The position numbers and the translations under genes were made by a program. From contig CAVWAJ010000014.1 of the NCBI GenBank assembly GCA_963752965.1, positions 248,001 to 312,000 on the forward strand: 64,000 nt of DNA. Direction: 5' to 3'. The notes beneath the pieces were generated by a model. The model was not told the origin of the DNA. It saw only the letters and a program-made list of their open reading frames with translations, and ran no database searches. The number at the start of each line of letters is the position of its first letter. Position 1 is the stretch's first letter. This DNA comes from QHXW01 sp963752965. Lineage in GTDB: Bacteria; Acidobacteriota; Terriglobia; Bryobacterales; Bryobacteraceae. Shown here one piece after another: positions 43,672 through 53,060 of this stretch.

Positions 43672-45009
43672 TCAGCTGAGCGAGCCCACGGCCAGTTTCT
43701 TCTCCATTTCTTCGAGCGTCACTCCCTTGGTTTCGGGATACCAAATCGCCACCACGACGAGTTGCAGCACCATCATGGCCGAGAAGAAGACGAAAGGAGC
43801 CGCTTTTGACGACGCCGCGACGATCGGGAATGCCCACGAGATCAGAGAGTTCATGATCCAGTGCGTGGAACTGCCCAGGCTCTGGCCTTTCGCCCGAACC
43901 GCCGTCGGAAACACCTCGCTGATGTATACCCAGATGACCGAGCCTTGCGAGAACGCGAACGAGGCGATGAATCCGACGAGCAGCCAGACTAGGAGCCCTT
44001 CGTGCCTGCCTGTCCAGAAGACCACGGCCACGCCGGCCAGGCTGAGAGCCATGCCCACTGAGCCTATAATCAGCAGCTTGCGCCGCCCCGCTCGATCGAT
44101 GATCGACATGGCGAGGATCGTGAAAAGCAGATTGGTCCCTCCGATAGCCACGGCCTGCAAGTCGCCCGAAACTTTGTCGAAGCCCGCGCGCGCGAAGATA
44201 TCGTTGAGGTAGTACAGAATCGCGTTAATCCCCGAGAATTGGTTGAACATTGCGATGGAAACCGCGAGGAACACGGGAAAACGGTTCCTGACCGCAAACA
44301 GGCGCTCCTGCCCGTATTGGTGTTCGAGTTGCACGGCAGTCATCATGTCGCCAAGTACTGCATCGACGTTTTCCTCGCCGATCAGCTCCAGCACCGCGCG
44401 TGCATCCGCCGGGCGCCCCTTCTTCACCAACCACCGCGGGCTGCGTGGAATCAGGAACAGCATCAGGAAAAACAGAGCTGCCGGCGCTGCGGCGATCCCG
44501 AGTTTCCACCGCCACTCCGCCGCGCCCAAGCCCATCAGCCCGATCAGATAATTGGAAAAGTACGCGAGCAGGATTCCCGCCACGACGTTGAATTGGAATA
44601 CTCCAACCAGCCGGCCGCGCCATTTCGCGGGCGCAATCTCGGCAATGTACATAGGGCCGAGCACAGAAGAACCGCCGATCGCTAAGCCTCCAACGAACCG
44701 GAAGAACACCAGCCAATACCAGTCCCACGCAAACGCGCAGCCCAGAGCCGAGATCAAGTAAAACGTGGCCATGACGCGGAGGCTGTCGCGCCGCCCGTAG
44801 CGGTCTCCCGGGAACCCCGCGAACAGCGCGCCCAGCACAGTGCCCCAGAGTGCAATAGAGACCGTCAGACCCAATCCTCCTGGCGTCAAGTCATAAAAGC
44901 GCGTGAGCTGGCCGGTCGTTCCTGCGATCACCGCGGTATCGAAGCCGAACAGCAGCCCACCAAGCGCCGCAACAACCGTGCTTTTCACTAGTGCTGAATT
45001 GAGCGTCAT
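43672..45009 (-). CDS. Sugar porter family MFS transporter
   Basis: A 445-residue protein with 12 predicted membrane helices. Sugar-porter signatures: GDRYGRRDSLR after helix 2, PMYIAEIAPAKWRGRLVG after helix 4, QFSGINAILYY in helix 7, and PETKGVTLEEME at the end. It probably imports a hexose together with protons. The start ATG overlaps the stop of the upstream ROK kinase gene (ATGA at 45006-45009), so the two are translationally coupled: uptake followed by phosphorylation. Confidence 0.92.
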   Translation of the reverse strand: MTLNSALVKSTVVAALGGLLFGFDTAVIAGTTGQLTRFYDLTPGGLGLTVSIALWGTVLGALFAGFPGDRYGRRDSLRVMATFYLISALGCAFAWDWYWLVFFRFVGGLAIGGSSVLGPMYIAEIAPAKWRGRLVGVFQFNVVAGILLAYFSNYLIGLMGLGAAEWRWKLGIAAAPAALFFLMLFLIPRSPRWLVKKGRPADARAVLELIGEENVDAVLGDMMTAVQLEHQYGQERLFAVRNRFPVFLAVSIAMFNQFSGINAILYYLNDIFARAGFDKVSGDLQAVAIGGTNLLFTILAMSIIDRAGRRKLLIIGSVGMALSLAGVAVVFWTGRHEGLLVWLLVGFIASFAFSQGSVIWVYISEVFPTAVRAKGQSLGSSTHWIMNSLISWAFPIVAASSKAAPFVFFSAMMVLQLVVVAIWYPETKGVTLEEMEKKLAVGSLS

Positions 45010-45920
45010 TTGTTCTCCCCCGCCAGCGCAGCCGAGCTCCGATAGGCTTCCTCGGCAAGGATCAGAGCGCCGAGCACACCGGCCCGGTTGCCGAGCCCTG
45101 GTGGCACTACGTAGTGTTCGATATCATCCCGCAGCGCGCTTGCCTGGATGTATCCGTTGAGAAGGATTGTCAGCTCCCGCCGCACCATCGGGAACAGGTG
45201 CTGCTGCTCCATCACGCCACCCCCCATCACGATGCGCTGCGGCGAAAGCGTGCAGACCCACGTCACGAGACCCAGCGCCAGGTAGTGCGCCTCGAGCGCC
45301 CAGCCCGGATGATCCACCGGCAACTCCTGGGCGGGCACCCCCCAACGTGCCTGCATCGCGGGGCCGGAAGCCAGCCCTTCGAGACAATCCGCATGATACG
45401 GACAGCCGCCCGGATACGGGTCTCTGGCGAGGTCGTGTGGGATGCGAATATGCCCCACCTCGGGATGTAGCAACCCGTGGACGACGCTCCCGTGCACCAC
45501 CGCGCCGCCGCCGATTCCCGTGCCAACCGTCAGATAAAGGAAGTCCGGAATTCCCTTCCCCGCGCCCCAACGCGCCTCGCCGAGAGCGGCGGCATTCACG
45601 TCCGTGTCAAAACCCACTGGCACACCGAGCGCGCGCCTCACCGCTCCGGCAAAATCGTAGTGCTGCCAACCCCGCTTCGGCGTCGACGTGATGTAACCAT
45701 ATGTGGGCGACTCCGGATGCAGATCTACCGGGCCGAACGATCCGACGCCCACCGCGCTCAGCCCCTGGCCCACGTGATCGCGAAAGAACCTGCTGACAGT
45801 TTCGATCGTCACCTCAGGAGACGAGGTCGGGAAGCTGCCCAAGGTCAGATCGTCCGGACCGGTTCCGACGCCGCATACGAATTTTGTCCCTCCTGCTTCA
45901 ATGCACCCAAAGACGCTCAC
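45006..45920 (-). CDS. ROK-family sugar kinase, fructokinase-like
   Basis: A 304-residue kinase. The ATP-binding DxGGTK is here EAGGTKFVCGVG; the ROK signature region shows VGTGIGGGAVVHG, and the zinc-binding histidine and cysteines appear in PEVGHIRIP and GGCPYHADCLEGLASG. The overall pattern (EAGGTK; TPKRGWQHYDF) matches bacterial fructokinases of the ROK group. It phosphorylates the sugar brought in by the coupled transporter. Fructose is the likely substrate by similarity, not proven. Confidence 0.88.
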   Translation of the reverse strand: MSVFGCIEAGGTKFVCGVGTGPDDLTLGSFPTSSPEVTIETVSRFFRDHVGQGLSAVGVGSFGPVDLHPESPTYGYITSTPKRGWQHYDFAGAVRRALGVPVGFDTDVNAAALGEARWGAGKGIPDFLYLTVGTGIGGGAVVHGSVVHGLLHPEVGHIRIPHDLARDPYPGGCPYHADCLEGLASGPAMQARWGVPAQELPVDHPGWALEAHYLALGLVTWVCTLSPQRIVMGGGVMEQQHLFPMVRRELTILLNGYIQASALRDDIEHYVVPPGLGNRAGVLGALILAEEAYRSSAALAGENK

Positions 45921-46098
45921 GTAGCACCATACTCCAGCAAGTCTTTCACAAATGCCCAGGCTGTTGCTTGGAGTACCTTCGTCTTACTCCGCACCCGTCG
46001 ATTGGAAACTCCCGCCGAGGATCTCTTGCAATGAGGTCAGGCCGCCGGTTCCGCCCGTGAACCCGGCGAAGCCAGTCTTCAAGCGGCAGGGGTAGCAC

Positions 46099-46908
46099 TT
46101 ACTTCGCTTCGTGCACTGCCGTCATCAACTGCTCGCTCAGCACCGTCGGCGCCCAGTATTTCTCGATGTGCTCGATCACCAGCTCCGTGCCCCGGTCGTG
46201 GGCCACGAACGGGCGCGCTTTGGGGTTGTACATGGAATCGGTCAGATCGCGGACCAGTATGCAGCGCTCGCCCCAGTTGGTCATCTGTTTGATCGCGAAC
46301 GAGCGGTTCAGCACGCACATGTTTGTGTGCACACCCATAATGAGAAGATGATCGATGCCGCGGCTCCGTAGGAAGCTCAAGATTTCGGCGCCGTTGTCGG
46401 AGATCACATCTTGGGGAGCGATGCGCAGCCCCGCGTTTTCACGCGTCCAGGCTTTGTAGAACTGATCGGAAGTGTCGCAGCCCCCATCTGAATCGTCGAT
46501 GGGCAACCGAGGATCGGTAAGACCGAGTACCGGCGGAGAATCCGTTTTCGGCAACGCAAGCATGCGCAGCCGCTCGGGCGCATTCTTATAGAAGTCCATG
46601 GTTTCGGACGGCGCGTGGATGATCTGCACCCCCGCCGATCGAGCTTTCTCAATCACCGGATTCATGCGCACGGCCAAGGCGTCGACACGACGGCTGGCGC
46701 CCGAGCACCAGTGCTTGTCCCACATATCGCAGATCACGATCGCGGCGTGCGAAACCGGCAGGCTTTCCACGAACTGCACTTCCTGCCACTGCCCGCTGCC
46801 TTTGAACGCTTCTACCCGCGTGCGCAGATGCAGCCGCAACGTGGCTGCATCGTCCGCCGTTGCCGCCAAACACGCGAAAATCGCGCAAAGCGCCAGCCGC
46901 CGCGTCAT
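46099..46908 (-). CDS. Isochorismatase-family cysteine hydrolase, secreted
   Basis: A 269-residue protein with a signal peptide (LALCAIFACLAATA). Isochorismatase-like fold with the catalytic aspartate in AIVICDMWDKHWC and the nucleophile cysteine in GVHTNMCVLNRSFAI. Family members hydrolyse amides or vinyl ethers such as nicotinamide. Export is unusual for the family. Its ATG overlaps the stop of the cyclophilin gene (ATGA at 46905-46908). Substrate unknown. Confidence 0.87.
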   Translation of the reverse strand: MTRRLALCAIFACLAATADDAATLRLHLRTRVEAFKGSGQWQEVQFVESLPVSHAAIVICDMWDKHWCSGASRRVDALAVRMNPVIEKARSAGVQIIHAPSETMDFYKNAPERLRMLALPKTDSPPVLGLTDPRLPIDDSDGGCDTSDQFYKAWTRENAGLRIAPQDVISDNGAEILSFLRSRGIDHLLIMGVHTNMCVLNRSFAIKQMTNWGERCILVRDLTDSMYNPKARPFVAHDRGTELVIEHIEKYWAPTVLSEQLMTAVHEAK

Positions 46909-47525
46909 CTTTCGATCACTGCTTTCTTGATGTAATCGAGCTTCGGGAATTCGCGTACAAAGTAGGCATTGCCCTCGGCTTCGGCTCGATCTTGCGCCGG
47001 ACCCGCCCCACCGGGCGCTCCCTCGCCGTAGCCACTATAAAGCTGGCTCACGACGTCCATCCCTTGCGTTACCTCGCCGAATGGAGCGAACCCGTCGCTA
47101 TCCAGCCGCGCGTTGTCTGCGACATTGATGAAGACCTGGGTAGTGCGCGTATTCGGGCCGCCCGTAGCATACGTAATCGTCCCGAGGCGGTTCGTCTGGG
47201 TCACGGGGTCGTCCTTCAGATTGGTCTCGCGCCACTTTGCCGTCACCGCCGGGTCGGCTGCAATACCGAACTGCACCACAAAACCGGGCAGCACGCGGAA
47301 GAATCGCGCGCCGTCGTAGAAGCCGCTTTTCACAAGCGTGTAGAAGCGGTCCGCGCCGATCGGAGCCCACCGGCGGTTCACCGTCAGGACGAACTCGCCC
47401 TTGCTCGTATCGAAACGGATCTTGTAAGTGTCCGGCGCGTGCTCCGCACTGCTAGCAGACTCGGGCTGCTGCCGCGAGCATCCGCAAACCAAGATCGTGC
47501 TCAACATCAAAACGGCGATTCTCAT
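46905..47525 (-). CDS. Peptidyl-prolyl cis-trans isomerase, cyclophilin type, lipoprotein
   Basis: A 206-residue protein. The ATG at 47525 gives MRIAVLMLSTILVCGC with a lipobox, so a lipid-anchored periplasmic protein is likely. Cyclophilin motifs: FYDGARFFRVLPGFVVQFG, GTITYATGGPNTRTTQVFIN and FAPFGEVTQGMDVV. It helps fold exported proteins. It overlaps both neighbours by ATGA, so the dienelactone hydrolase, cyclophilin and isochorismatase genes form one tightly coupled operon. Confidence 0.9.
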   Translation of the reverse strand: MRIAVLMLSTILVCGCSRQQPESASSAEHAPDTYKIRFDTSKGEFVLTVNRRWAPIGADRFYTLVKSGFYDGARFFRVLPGFVVQFGIAADPAVTAKWRETNLKDDPVTQTNRLGTITYATGGPNTRTTQVFINVADNARLDSDGFAPFGEVTQGMDVVSQLYSGYGEGAPGGAGPAQDRAEAEGNAYFVREFPKLDYIKKAVIER

Positions 47526-48370
47526 GCGACCCCGTATTTCTTGAACCACTGTTGCAAGCGCTGCCAGCCGTCCTGCGCGGCTTCCTTGTCGTACCCAGGC
47601 CTGTAATCGGCATTGAAGCCGTGCCCGGCATTAGGATACACCTGAATCTCCGAAGGATTCCCCGCAGCCTTCAGCGCCGCGCGCATCTGCTCGATCGTGT
47701 CGAGCGGGATTCCCTGATCTTTGCCGCCGTACAACCCCAGCACCGGAGCCTTGAGCGAGGCGGCAATGTCGATCGGATGTTTCGGTTGCAACTCGCTCGC
47801 CTGGCCCACCAGGCGACCGTACCACGCCACGCCCGCCTTGAGCCTCGGGCTATGCGCGGCGTAGAGCCACACGATGCGGCCACCCCAACAGAAGCCCGTA
47901 ATGCCCAGCCTGCGCGTGTCACCCTTCCCCGATTTTCCGGCCCAGTCCACGGTCGCGTCGAGGTCCGCCATTACCTGCGCATCCGGCACCTTGCTCACCA
48001 CCCGCGTGATGATCTGCTGGATGTCGGTCAGCTTCGACACATCGCCCTGGCGCGCGTACAGCTCTGGCGCAATCGCCATGTACCCCAGCTTGCCGAAGCG
48101 CCGGCACACGTCCTTGATGTGCTCGTGCACGCCAAAGATCTCCTGTACCACCAGCACCACGGGAAACGACTTGCCGGATTTCGGCATCGCGCGATACCCG
48201 GGGATCTGGCCGTCTGCCGTCGGAATCGAGACCTCTCCGGCTTCAAGACCGTCGGTATCGGTAGTGATGGTTTGCGCGGAAATCGGCAGCACCGCCATGG
48301 CGAATCCTGCCGAAAGCTTGGTTACCAGAAACTGGCGCCGGTCCACGCCGGCAGTGGATGGTGATGGCAT
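47522..48370 (-). CDS. Dienelactone hydrolase family protein, Tat-exported
   Basis: A 282-residue alpha/beta hydrolase. Tat-type start DRRQFLVTKLSAGFAMAVLP. Catalytic triad: Cys in GITGFCWGGR, Asp in YGGKDQGI, His in NAGHGFNADYR, all as in dienelactone hydrolases, together with the family motif QEIFGVHEHIKDVCRR. First gene of the three-gene operon; its stop overlaps the start of the cyclophilin gene. The usual substrates are cyclic lactones and esters of aromatic breakdown; this one is unknown. Confidence 0.9.
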   Translation of the reverse strand: MPSPSTAGVDRRQFLVTKLSAGFAMAVLPISAQTITTDTDGLEAGEVSIPTADGQIPGYRAMPKSGKSFPVVLVVQEIFGVHEHIKDVCRRFGKLGYMAIAPELYARQGDVSKLTDIQQIITRVVSKVPDAQVMADLDATVDWAGKSGKGDTRRLGITGFCWGGRIVWLYAAHSPRLKAGVAWYGRLVGQASELQPKHPIDIAASLKAPVLGLYGGKDQGIPLDTIEQMRAALKAAGNPSEIQVYPNAGHGFNADYRPGYDKEAAQDGWQRLQQWFKKYGVA

Positions 48371-48462
48371 AGGGGGATTTTAGCGCATGTTGCAGCCCGC
48401 TTTGCCAGCGGTATAGTGGTTGTTCGCGCAGCGCGCGGACGCAAGACATACGAGGCAGGTCC

Positions 48463-49245
48463 GTGAATCGAAGATCATTTTTCGGAGTGATGGGAGGAAT
48501 GGGAATGCTGGCAGCAGCCCGCCCCGCCGGGGCAACCGGTGAGAAACGCACCGGATTTTACGTGCTCGAGACGTACTACTTGCAGCAGGGCGCGCAGGTG
48601 GCGCGCATGCACGATTACTTCAGCAAGCTCGCTTTGCCGGCCTTACAAAAGGTGCACCACACAGGCCCAGTGATTTTTCTGGAGTCGCTCGTGGCGCCCC
48701 ACATGCCGCAAGTCGTCGCGATCTACGGCTTTCAGTCGTTCGACGAGATGTGGGGAGTACACACGCGCATCCACCTGGACGCCGAGCTGGTAAGGAACTT
48801 CGACGAGTGGGACCAGGGCGAACCCGCGTTCGAACAACAATCCAACATTGTTTTGCAGGCGGCCGACTACAGTCCCGAGATCGTCACTCCCGCCGAGCCA
48901 CAAAAAACCTCGCGCATCTTCGAGTTGCGCGTCTATCACTCGCCCACCTGGCGGCAGCTCAAGGCGCTGCACGAACGCTTCGCCGGGCCGGAAATCCAGA
49001 TCTTCCACCGTTCCGGCGTCAATCCACTCTTGTACAGTTCCACGTTCTTCGGCCCCAACATGCCGAACCTCACCTACCTGATTCCCTTCGAAAGTCTCGC
49101 GGCGCGCGAAAAAGCCTGGGATACGTTCGGCGCAGACCCCGAGTGGATCAAGGTCCGCAAGGAATCGATTGACAAACACGGGCAGATCTCAGCGGTGATT
49201 CAGATTTCCCTGTTTAAGTCCACGCCGTATTCGCCGATTCGCTGA
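48463..49245 (+). CDS. NIPSNAP family protein, exported
   Basis: A 260-residue protein from a GTG at 48463. The N-terminus NRRSFFGVMGGMGMLAAARP is Tat-like. Two ferredoxin-like NIPSNAP halves are visible: FYVLETYYLQQGAQVARMHD and, near residue 150, IFELRVYHSPTWRQLKALHE, the latter with AREKAWDTFGADPEWIKVRK. The biochemical function of NIPSNAP domains is unknown. It is divergent from the dienelactone hydrolase operon, sharing a 92-base intergenic stretch. Confidence 0.85.
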   Translation: MNRRSFFGVMGGMGMLAAARPAGATGEKRTGFYVLETYYLQQGAQVARMHDYFSKLALPALQKVHHTGPVIFLESLVAPHMPQVVAIYGFQSFDEMWGVHTRIHLDAELVRNFDEWDQGEPAFEQQSNIVLQAADYSPEIVTPAEPQKTSRIFELRVYHSPTWRQLKALHERFAGPEIQIFHRSGVNPLLYSSTFFGPNMPNLTYLIPFESLAAREKAWDTFGADPEWIKVRKESIDKHGQISAVIQISLFKSTPYSPIR

Positions 49246-49314
49246 CTTCGTGGTGCGCGCCTTCACCGCGCCGCGGCGGACTTCAGTTCGCCGTGCCCTG
49301 TGCTTGAAGACTCC

Positions 49315-50169
49315 TCAGTCTTCACTCGTGAAAATATCCGTAATCGCGCTGAGTGGGTTGTGTTCGTCCGCGCTGGTTTTGCCGGGCGCAAGTTCCCGCC
49401 GCAGCTTGTTGATGGTCATGCTCTGCACGATCACCCGGCCCGGCCCCGTCATGTTCGCCAGAAACAGCCCCTCACCTCCGAATAGCGCCATCTTGATGCC
49501 GCCCACGGACTGGATGTCGTAGTCGACCGATTCATCGAACGCCACAATGCACCCGGCATCCACCTGTATCACCTCGCCCGCGTTCAGTTTGAATTCGACG
49601 AAATCGCCGCCCGCGTGGATGAACACGGTTCCCGGGCCGGTCAGCTTTTCCAGAATGAAGCCTTCGCCTCCAAAAAAGCCGGCGCCCAGTTTCTTCACGA
49701 ACGCAACGTTGAACTGTACGCTGGTCTGGGCGAACAGGAACGCGTCGCGCTGCGCCATAATGCTCTGGCCCGCCGCCAGATCGAACGCCTGAATGCGCCC
49801 CGGATAGCTGCCCGCAAAGCCGACTTCGCCCGGCCCTTCGGTGCGGAAATACGTCAGGAACAGCGATTCGCCCGTGATCGTGCGCCGCAGCGCGCCGAGC
49901 AGTCTTTCGCCCAGCGTCTCGCCGCTCATGCGCGTCTCCCAAGCTACGTTGGCGGTTTTGTAGACCATCTTGCCGGCTTCCGCGTAAATCCCTTGTCCCG
50001 GCTTCAGCCGGATCCGCGCCACTTGCAGGTTGTCGCCTTGGATCGTGTAGTCGAGCGGCTCAACCGCGGGCTCGGTGGCCGCGCCCGCTCCCACCACCGG
50101 TCTTCCACAGCTCACGCAGAATCTCGCCTCTTCTCCAAGCTTCACGCCGCAATTCACGCAAAACGCCAT
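49315..50169 (-). CDS. AIM24/TIGR00266-family protein with N-terminal zinc ribbon
   Basis: A 284-residue protein starting at 50169: MAFCVNCGVKLGEEARFCVS plus CGRPV, a four-cysteine zinc ribbon. The rest is the AIM24 beta-helix-like fold with repeated LTGPGTVFIHAGGDFVEF and NMTGPGRVIVQSM motifs. The frame is open 36 bases upstream, but MAFCVNCG is the typical start. Function unknown; related proteins are linked to membranes in other organisms. Confidence 0.85.
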   Translation of the reverse strand: MAFCVNCGVKLGEEARFCVSCGRPVVGAGAATEPAVEPLDYTIQGDNLQVARIRLKPGQGIYAEAGKMVYKTANVAWETRMSGETLGERLLGALRRTITGESLFLTYFRTEGPGEVGFAGSYPGRIQAFDLAAGQSIMAQRDAFLFAQTSVQFNVAFVKKLGAGFFGGEGFILEKLTGPGTVFIHAGGDFVEFKLNAGEVIQVDAGCIVAFDESVDYDIQSVGGIKMALFGGEGLFLANMTGPGRVIVQSMTINKLRRELAPGKTSADEHNPLSAITDIFTSED

Positions 50170-50225
50170 AAGAAAGAAGTATAGGAGTTCACGCACGGAT
50201 ATCAAAACTGTCGCAAAATGGGAAG

Positions 50226-50678
50226 GTGCTACGTGATCCCGCGCTCGTCCCGCTTTCGCAGCAGCACCACAACGGCCTGGCGCTATGCGTGCTCACCGAG
50301 CGCGCTTTGCGCGGCGATCGCTCGGCCGCAACCATTAACCGCCTCGCCACGCAAGCCATTGACCGCTACGAGGTCGAGCTCACTAATCACTTCGCCATCG
50401 AAGAGCAGCTTCTGTTTCCACTGATCGAGCGGGAACTAGGAAACATGCCGATCCTCGACGAGCTCATCGCCGACCATCGCGCGCTCGAAGCCATGATCGG
50501 CCAGCTCCGCACGGCTCCTTCCGCCGAGTTTCTCGAAAGCTTCTGCGATCTGCTGCGCCGCCACATCCGGCGCGAGGAGAACGAACTGTTTCAGGAGGCC
50601 CAGCAGCAGCTTCCTGCCGGGGTCCTCGCCGCTGCCGGGAAGGAGATTGACGCGAGGGCCGTTCGCGTCTGCCTGTAA
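50226..50678 (+). CDS. Hemerythrin HHE-domain protein
   Basis: A 150-residue four-helix protein. Possible diiron ligands: H14/H15 in SQQHHNGLAL, H55 with E59 in NHFAIEEQLLF, H83 in IADHRALEAM, and H112/E116 in LLRRHIRREENELF. It could bind oxygen or act in iron or NO handling. The GTG start (50226) is chosen because the homology begins there. It ends 8 bases before the carbon-nitrogen hydrolase gene. Confidence 0.82.
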   Translation: MLRDPALVPLSQQHHNGLALCVLTERALRGDRSAATINRLATQAIDRYEVELTNHFAIEEQLLFPLIERELGNMPILDELIADHRALEAMIGQLRTAPSAEFLESFCDLLRRHIRREENELFQEAQQQLPAGVLAAAGKEIDARAVRVCL

Positions 50679-50686
50679 ACGCCTCT

Positions 50687-51511
50687 ATGCGAATTGCACT
50701 CATCCAGATGAACAGCCGCGCCTCGGCGCGCGACGAAAATGTCGAGCGGGCCAGTCAATACATTGCCGATGCGGCGCGCCAGAAGCCGGATCTCGTGGTT
50801 CTGCCCGAGTTCTTCAACAACGAGTATTTCCCGCAGTATCGCGATTACCGCTACATGGAGTACGCCGAGGCCGATGACGGCTACACACAGACGCGCATCA
50901 AGGCCGAAGCCCGGCGGCACGGCATTCATATCGTTTCCACGATTTTCGAAATCGCCCGGCCCGGGCTCTACTACGACACCGCCATGCTCATCAATCCTGA
51001 CGGCGAAATCGTCGGCAAGTATCGCAAAGTACATCCGGCCGCGCTGCTAAGCCTTGAGAAAATTTACTTCCGTGGCGGATCAAGTTTCCCCGTCTTCCGC
51101 ACCGGCGAGTGGACTGTCGGCTTCTCCATCTGCTACGACAACCTGTTCCCGGAATCCTGCCGCTGCCTCGCCCTACAAGGCGCGGAGTTGATTATTGCGC
51201 CCTACGCGACCCCGGTCGCCGACCCTTGGGAGAATTTTCTCTCCACGCGCGCGCTAGAAAACGGCGTGTTCCTCGCCGCCTGCAATCACGTGGGCCGCGA
51301 GGGCGATTGGCAGATGTCCGGCAAGAGCATGGTGATCGATCCATTGGGTAAAATCGTGGCCAAGGCCAGCGACACCAACGACGAAATCGTGACTGCGGAA
51401 TTCCACCGCGAGCAGGTAATCGAAGCGCGCCGCCGCTTCCCGCTGTTCCGCGACCGGCGTCCCGACGCCTACCGTGCGATTAGCACCAGCACCGAGGATC
51501 TCCATCGTTGA
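50687..51511 (+). CDS. Carbon-nitrogen hydrolase (nitrilase superfamily, N-carbamoylputrescine amidase-like)
   Basis: A 274-residue cytoplasmic amidase. The Glu-Lys-Cys triad is complete: E41 in VVLPEFFNN, K114 in KYRKVHPA, C149 in FSICYDNLFPE. The sequence LPEFFNNEYFPQ and the overall length resemble N-carbamoylputrescine amidases of polyamine synthesis, but other amides are possible. It probably shares a transcript with the hemerythrin gene. Confidence 0.87.
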   Translation: MRIALIQMNSRASARDENVERASQYIADAARQKPDLVVLPEFFNNEYFPQYRDYRYMEYAEADDGYTQTRIKAEARRHGIHIVSTIFEIARPGLYYDTAMLINPDGEIVGKYRKVHPAALLSLEKIYFRGGSSFPVFRTGEWTVGFSICYDNLFPESCRCLALQGAELIIAPYATPVADPWENFLSTRALENGVFLAACNHVGREGDWQMSGKSMVIDPLGKIVAKASDTNDEIVTAEFHREQVIEARRRFPLFRDRRPDAYRAISTSTEDLHR

Positions 51512-51578
51512 ACACCGTTGCCTTTGTGGATTTTTCCCAGTATGATTTTGTGTGCCCCCGAGTAAACTTGAAGGTAGC

Positions 51579-52475
51579 GTGGAATCCACCCAAGACATCA
51601 TTCTAGAAACCAGCCTCACCGGCATCGAGCGGTTCTCCCAAGGGAAAGTGCGCGACGTCTACCGGCTGGGCGATCAGCTTCTGATCGTCGCCACCGATCG
51701 CCTCTCGGCATTCGATAGCGTGCTGCCAACCGGCATTCCGGACAAGGGCCGCGTGTTGAACCAGATGTCGATCTTCTGGTTTGAACTTCTGCGTGACGTG
51801 ACGGCGACGCACTTCCTCACCGCCGACGTGGACGCGTACCCTTCCGAACTGCGGCCATTCCGCGCGCAGCTGGAGGGCCGGTCGATGCTCGTGAAGCGCG
51901 CCGATATGGCGCCGATTGAATGCGTGGCACGCGGCTACCTCGCCGGTTCCGGCTGGAAAGAATACCGCGCCAGCGGAACCGTGTGCGGCATTCCACTTCC
52001 CAGAGGATTGCAGGAAAGCAGCAAACTGCCGGAGCCGATCTTTACACCGTCCACCAAAGCCCAATCCGGGCACGATGAGAATATCTCGTTCGAGCGTGTG
52101 GTTTCCATTGTCGGAGCGGACACCGCCCGGCAACTGCGCGATCTCACGCTCGCCATCTACACCCGTGCCGCCGCCTACGCTGAAACGCGCGGGATCATCA
52201 TCGCCGACACCAAGTTCGAGTTCGGTTTCATCGATGGAAAGCTCGTGCTCGGCGACGAAGTCTTGACGCCCGATTCTTCGCGTTTTTGGCCGCGCGGCGA
52301 TTACGCTCCCGGCCGCGCGCAAGACTCTTACGACAAGCAATACGTGCGCGATTACCTGGAGAGCATTCACTGGAACAAGCAGCCCCCCGCGCCCGCGCTG
52401 CCTCCTGAGGTCGCGCATCGAACCAGTGAGAAGTACCGGGAAGCCTACCGGCTGCTGACCGGCAAAGAACTATGA
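51579..52475 (+). CDS. purC: Phosphoribosylaminoimidazole-succinocarboxamide synthase
   Basis: A 298-residue SAICAR synthetase for step 8 of purine synthesis. Motifs: GKVRDVYRLGDQLLIVATDR near the start, ECVARGYLAGSGWKEY, and KFEFGFIDGKLVLGDEVLTP with DSSRFWP near the end. The GTG at 51579 is chosen because GAAGG lies six bases before it; a GTG at 51552 is possible. The longer eukaryote-like form (about 300 residues) is normal for this phylum. Its stop overlaps the cvpA ATG (ATGA at 52472-52475). Confidence 0.93.
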   Translation: MESTQDIILETSLTGIERFSQGKVRDVYRLGDQLLIVATDRLSAFDSVLPTGIPDKGRVLNQMSIFWFELLRDVTATHFLTADVDAYPSELRPFRAQLEGRSMLVKRADMAPIECVARGYLAGSGWKEYRASGTVCGIPLPRGLQESSKLPEPIFTPSTKAQSGHDENISFERVVSIVGADTARQLRDLTLAIYTRAAAYAETRGIIIADTKFEFGFIDGKLVLGDEVLTPDSSRFWPRGDYAPGRAQDSYDKQYVRDYLESIHWNKQPPAPALPPEVAHRTSEKYREAYRLLTGKEL

Positions 52476-53047
52476 ACTGGCTGGACATTGTCCTCGTCAT
52501 TCTCATCGCGCTTTCGATCATTTCGAGCGTCCGGAAGGGATTCTCGCGCGAGCTCATCGGCCTGGTCTCGGTGATCGTAGCGTTGTTCTGCGGGCTCTGG
52601 TTCTACGGCTCCGCCGGTGCGTTTCTCGAACCCTATGTCGCCTCGAAGGGTATCGCTCATTTCTGTGGCTTCCTCATCCTTTTCATTGGCGTGCTGATTG
52701 TCGGCGCCCTGGTTGGCGTCCTGTTCAGCCGCCTGGTAAAGGCCGCCGGGCTCAGTTTCTTCGATCGCGTTCTCGGCGCGGGCTTCGGGGCTGTGCGCGG
52801 GTTGCTCATAGCCGTCGCGCTGATTGTGGCTATCATGGCCTTTACGCCCGCCACCGGTGATGCGCCTCCAAACGCCGTGGTGCACTCGCGCCTCGCGCCC
52901 TACGTCCTCGATACCGCGCACGTGTTCGCGTCGATCGCGCCCCGTGAGCTCAAGGACAGTTTTCGCAAGCACTACGGCCAGGTCAAAAGTATCTGGCAGG
53001 ATACCCTGAAAAATGGTATCCACCGGCTCTCTGATTCCGACGCTTAA
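52472..53047 (+). CDS. cvpA: CvpA family membrane protein
   Basis: A 191-residue protein with four membrane helices (WLDIVLVILIALSIISSV; LIGLVSVIVALFCGLWFYG; HFCGFLILFIGVLIVGALVG; AVRGLLIAVALIVAIMAF) and the family motif RKGFSREL after helix 1. CvpA proteins are linked to colicin V production and to envelope integrity. Coupling to purC by ATGA recalls the cvpA-purF linkage in other bacteria. Confidence 0.88.
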   Translation: MNWLDIVLVILIALSIISSVRKGFSRELIGLVSVIVALFCGLWFYGSAGAFLEPYVASKGIAHFCGFLILFIGVLIVGALVGVLFSRLVKAAGLSFFDRVLGAGFGAVRGLLIAVALIVAIMAFTPATGDAPPNAVVHSRLAPYVLDTAHVFASIAPRELKDSFRKHYGQVKSIWQDTLKNGIHRLSDSDA

Positions 53048-53060
53048 AACCCAACTCGCA

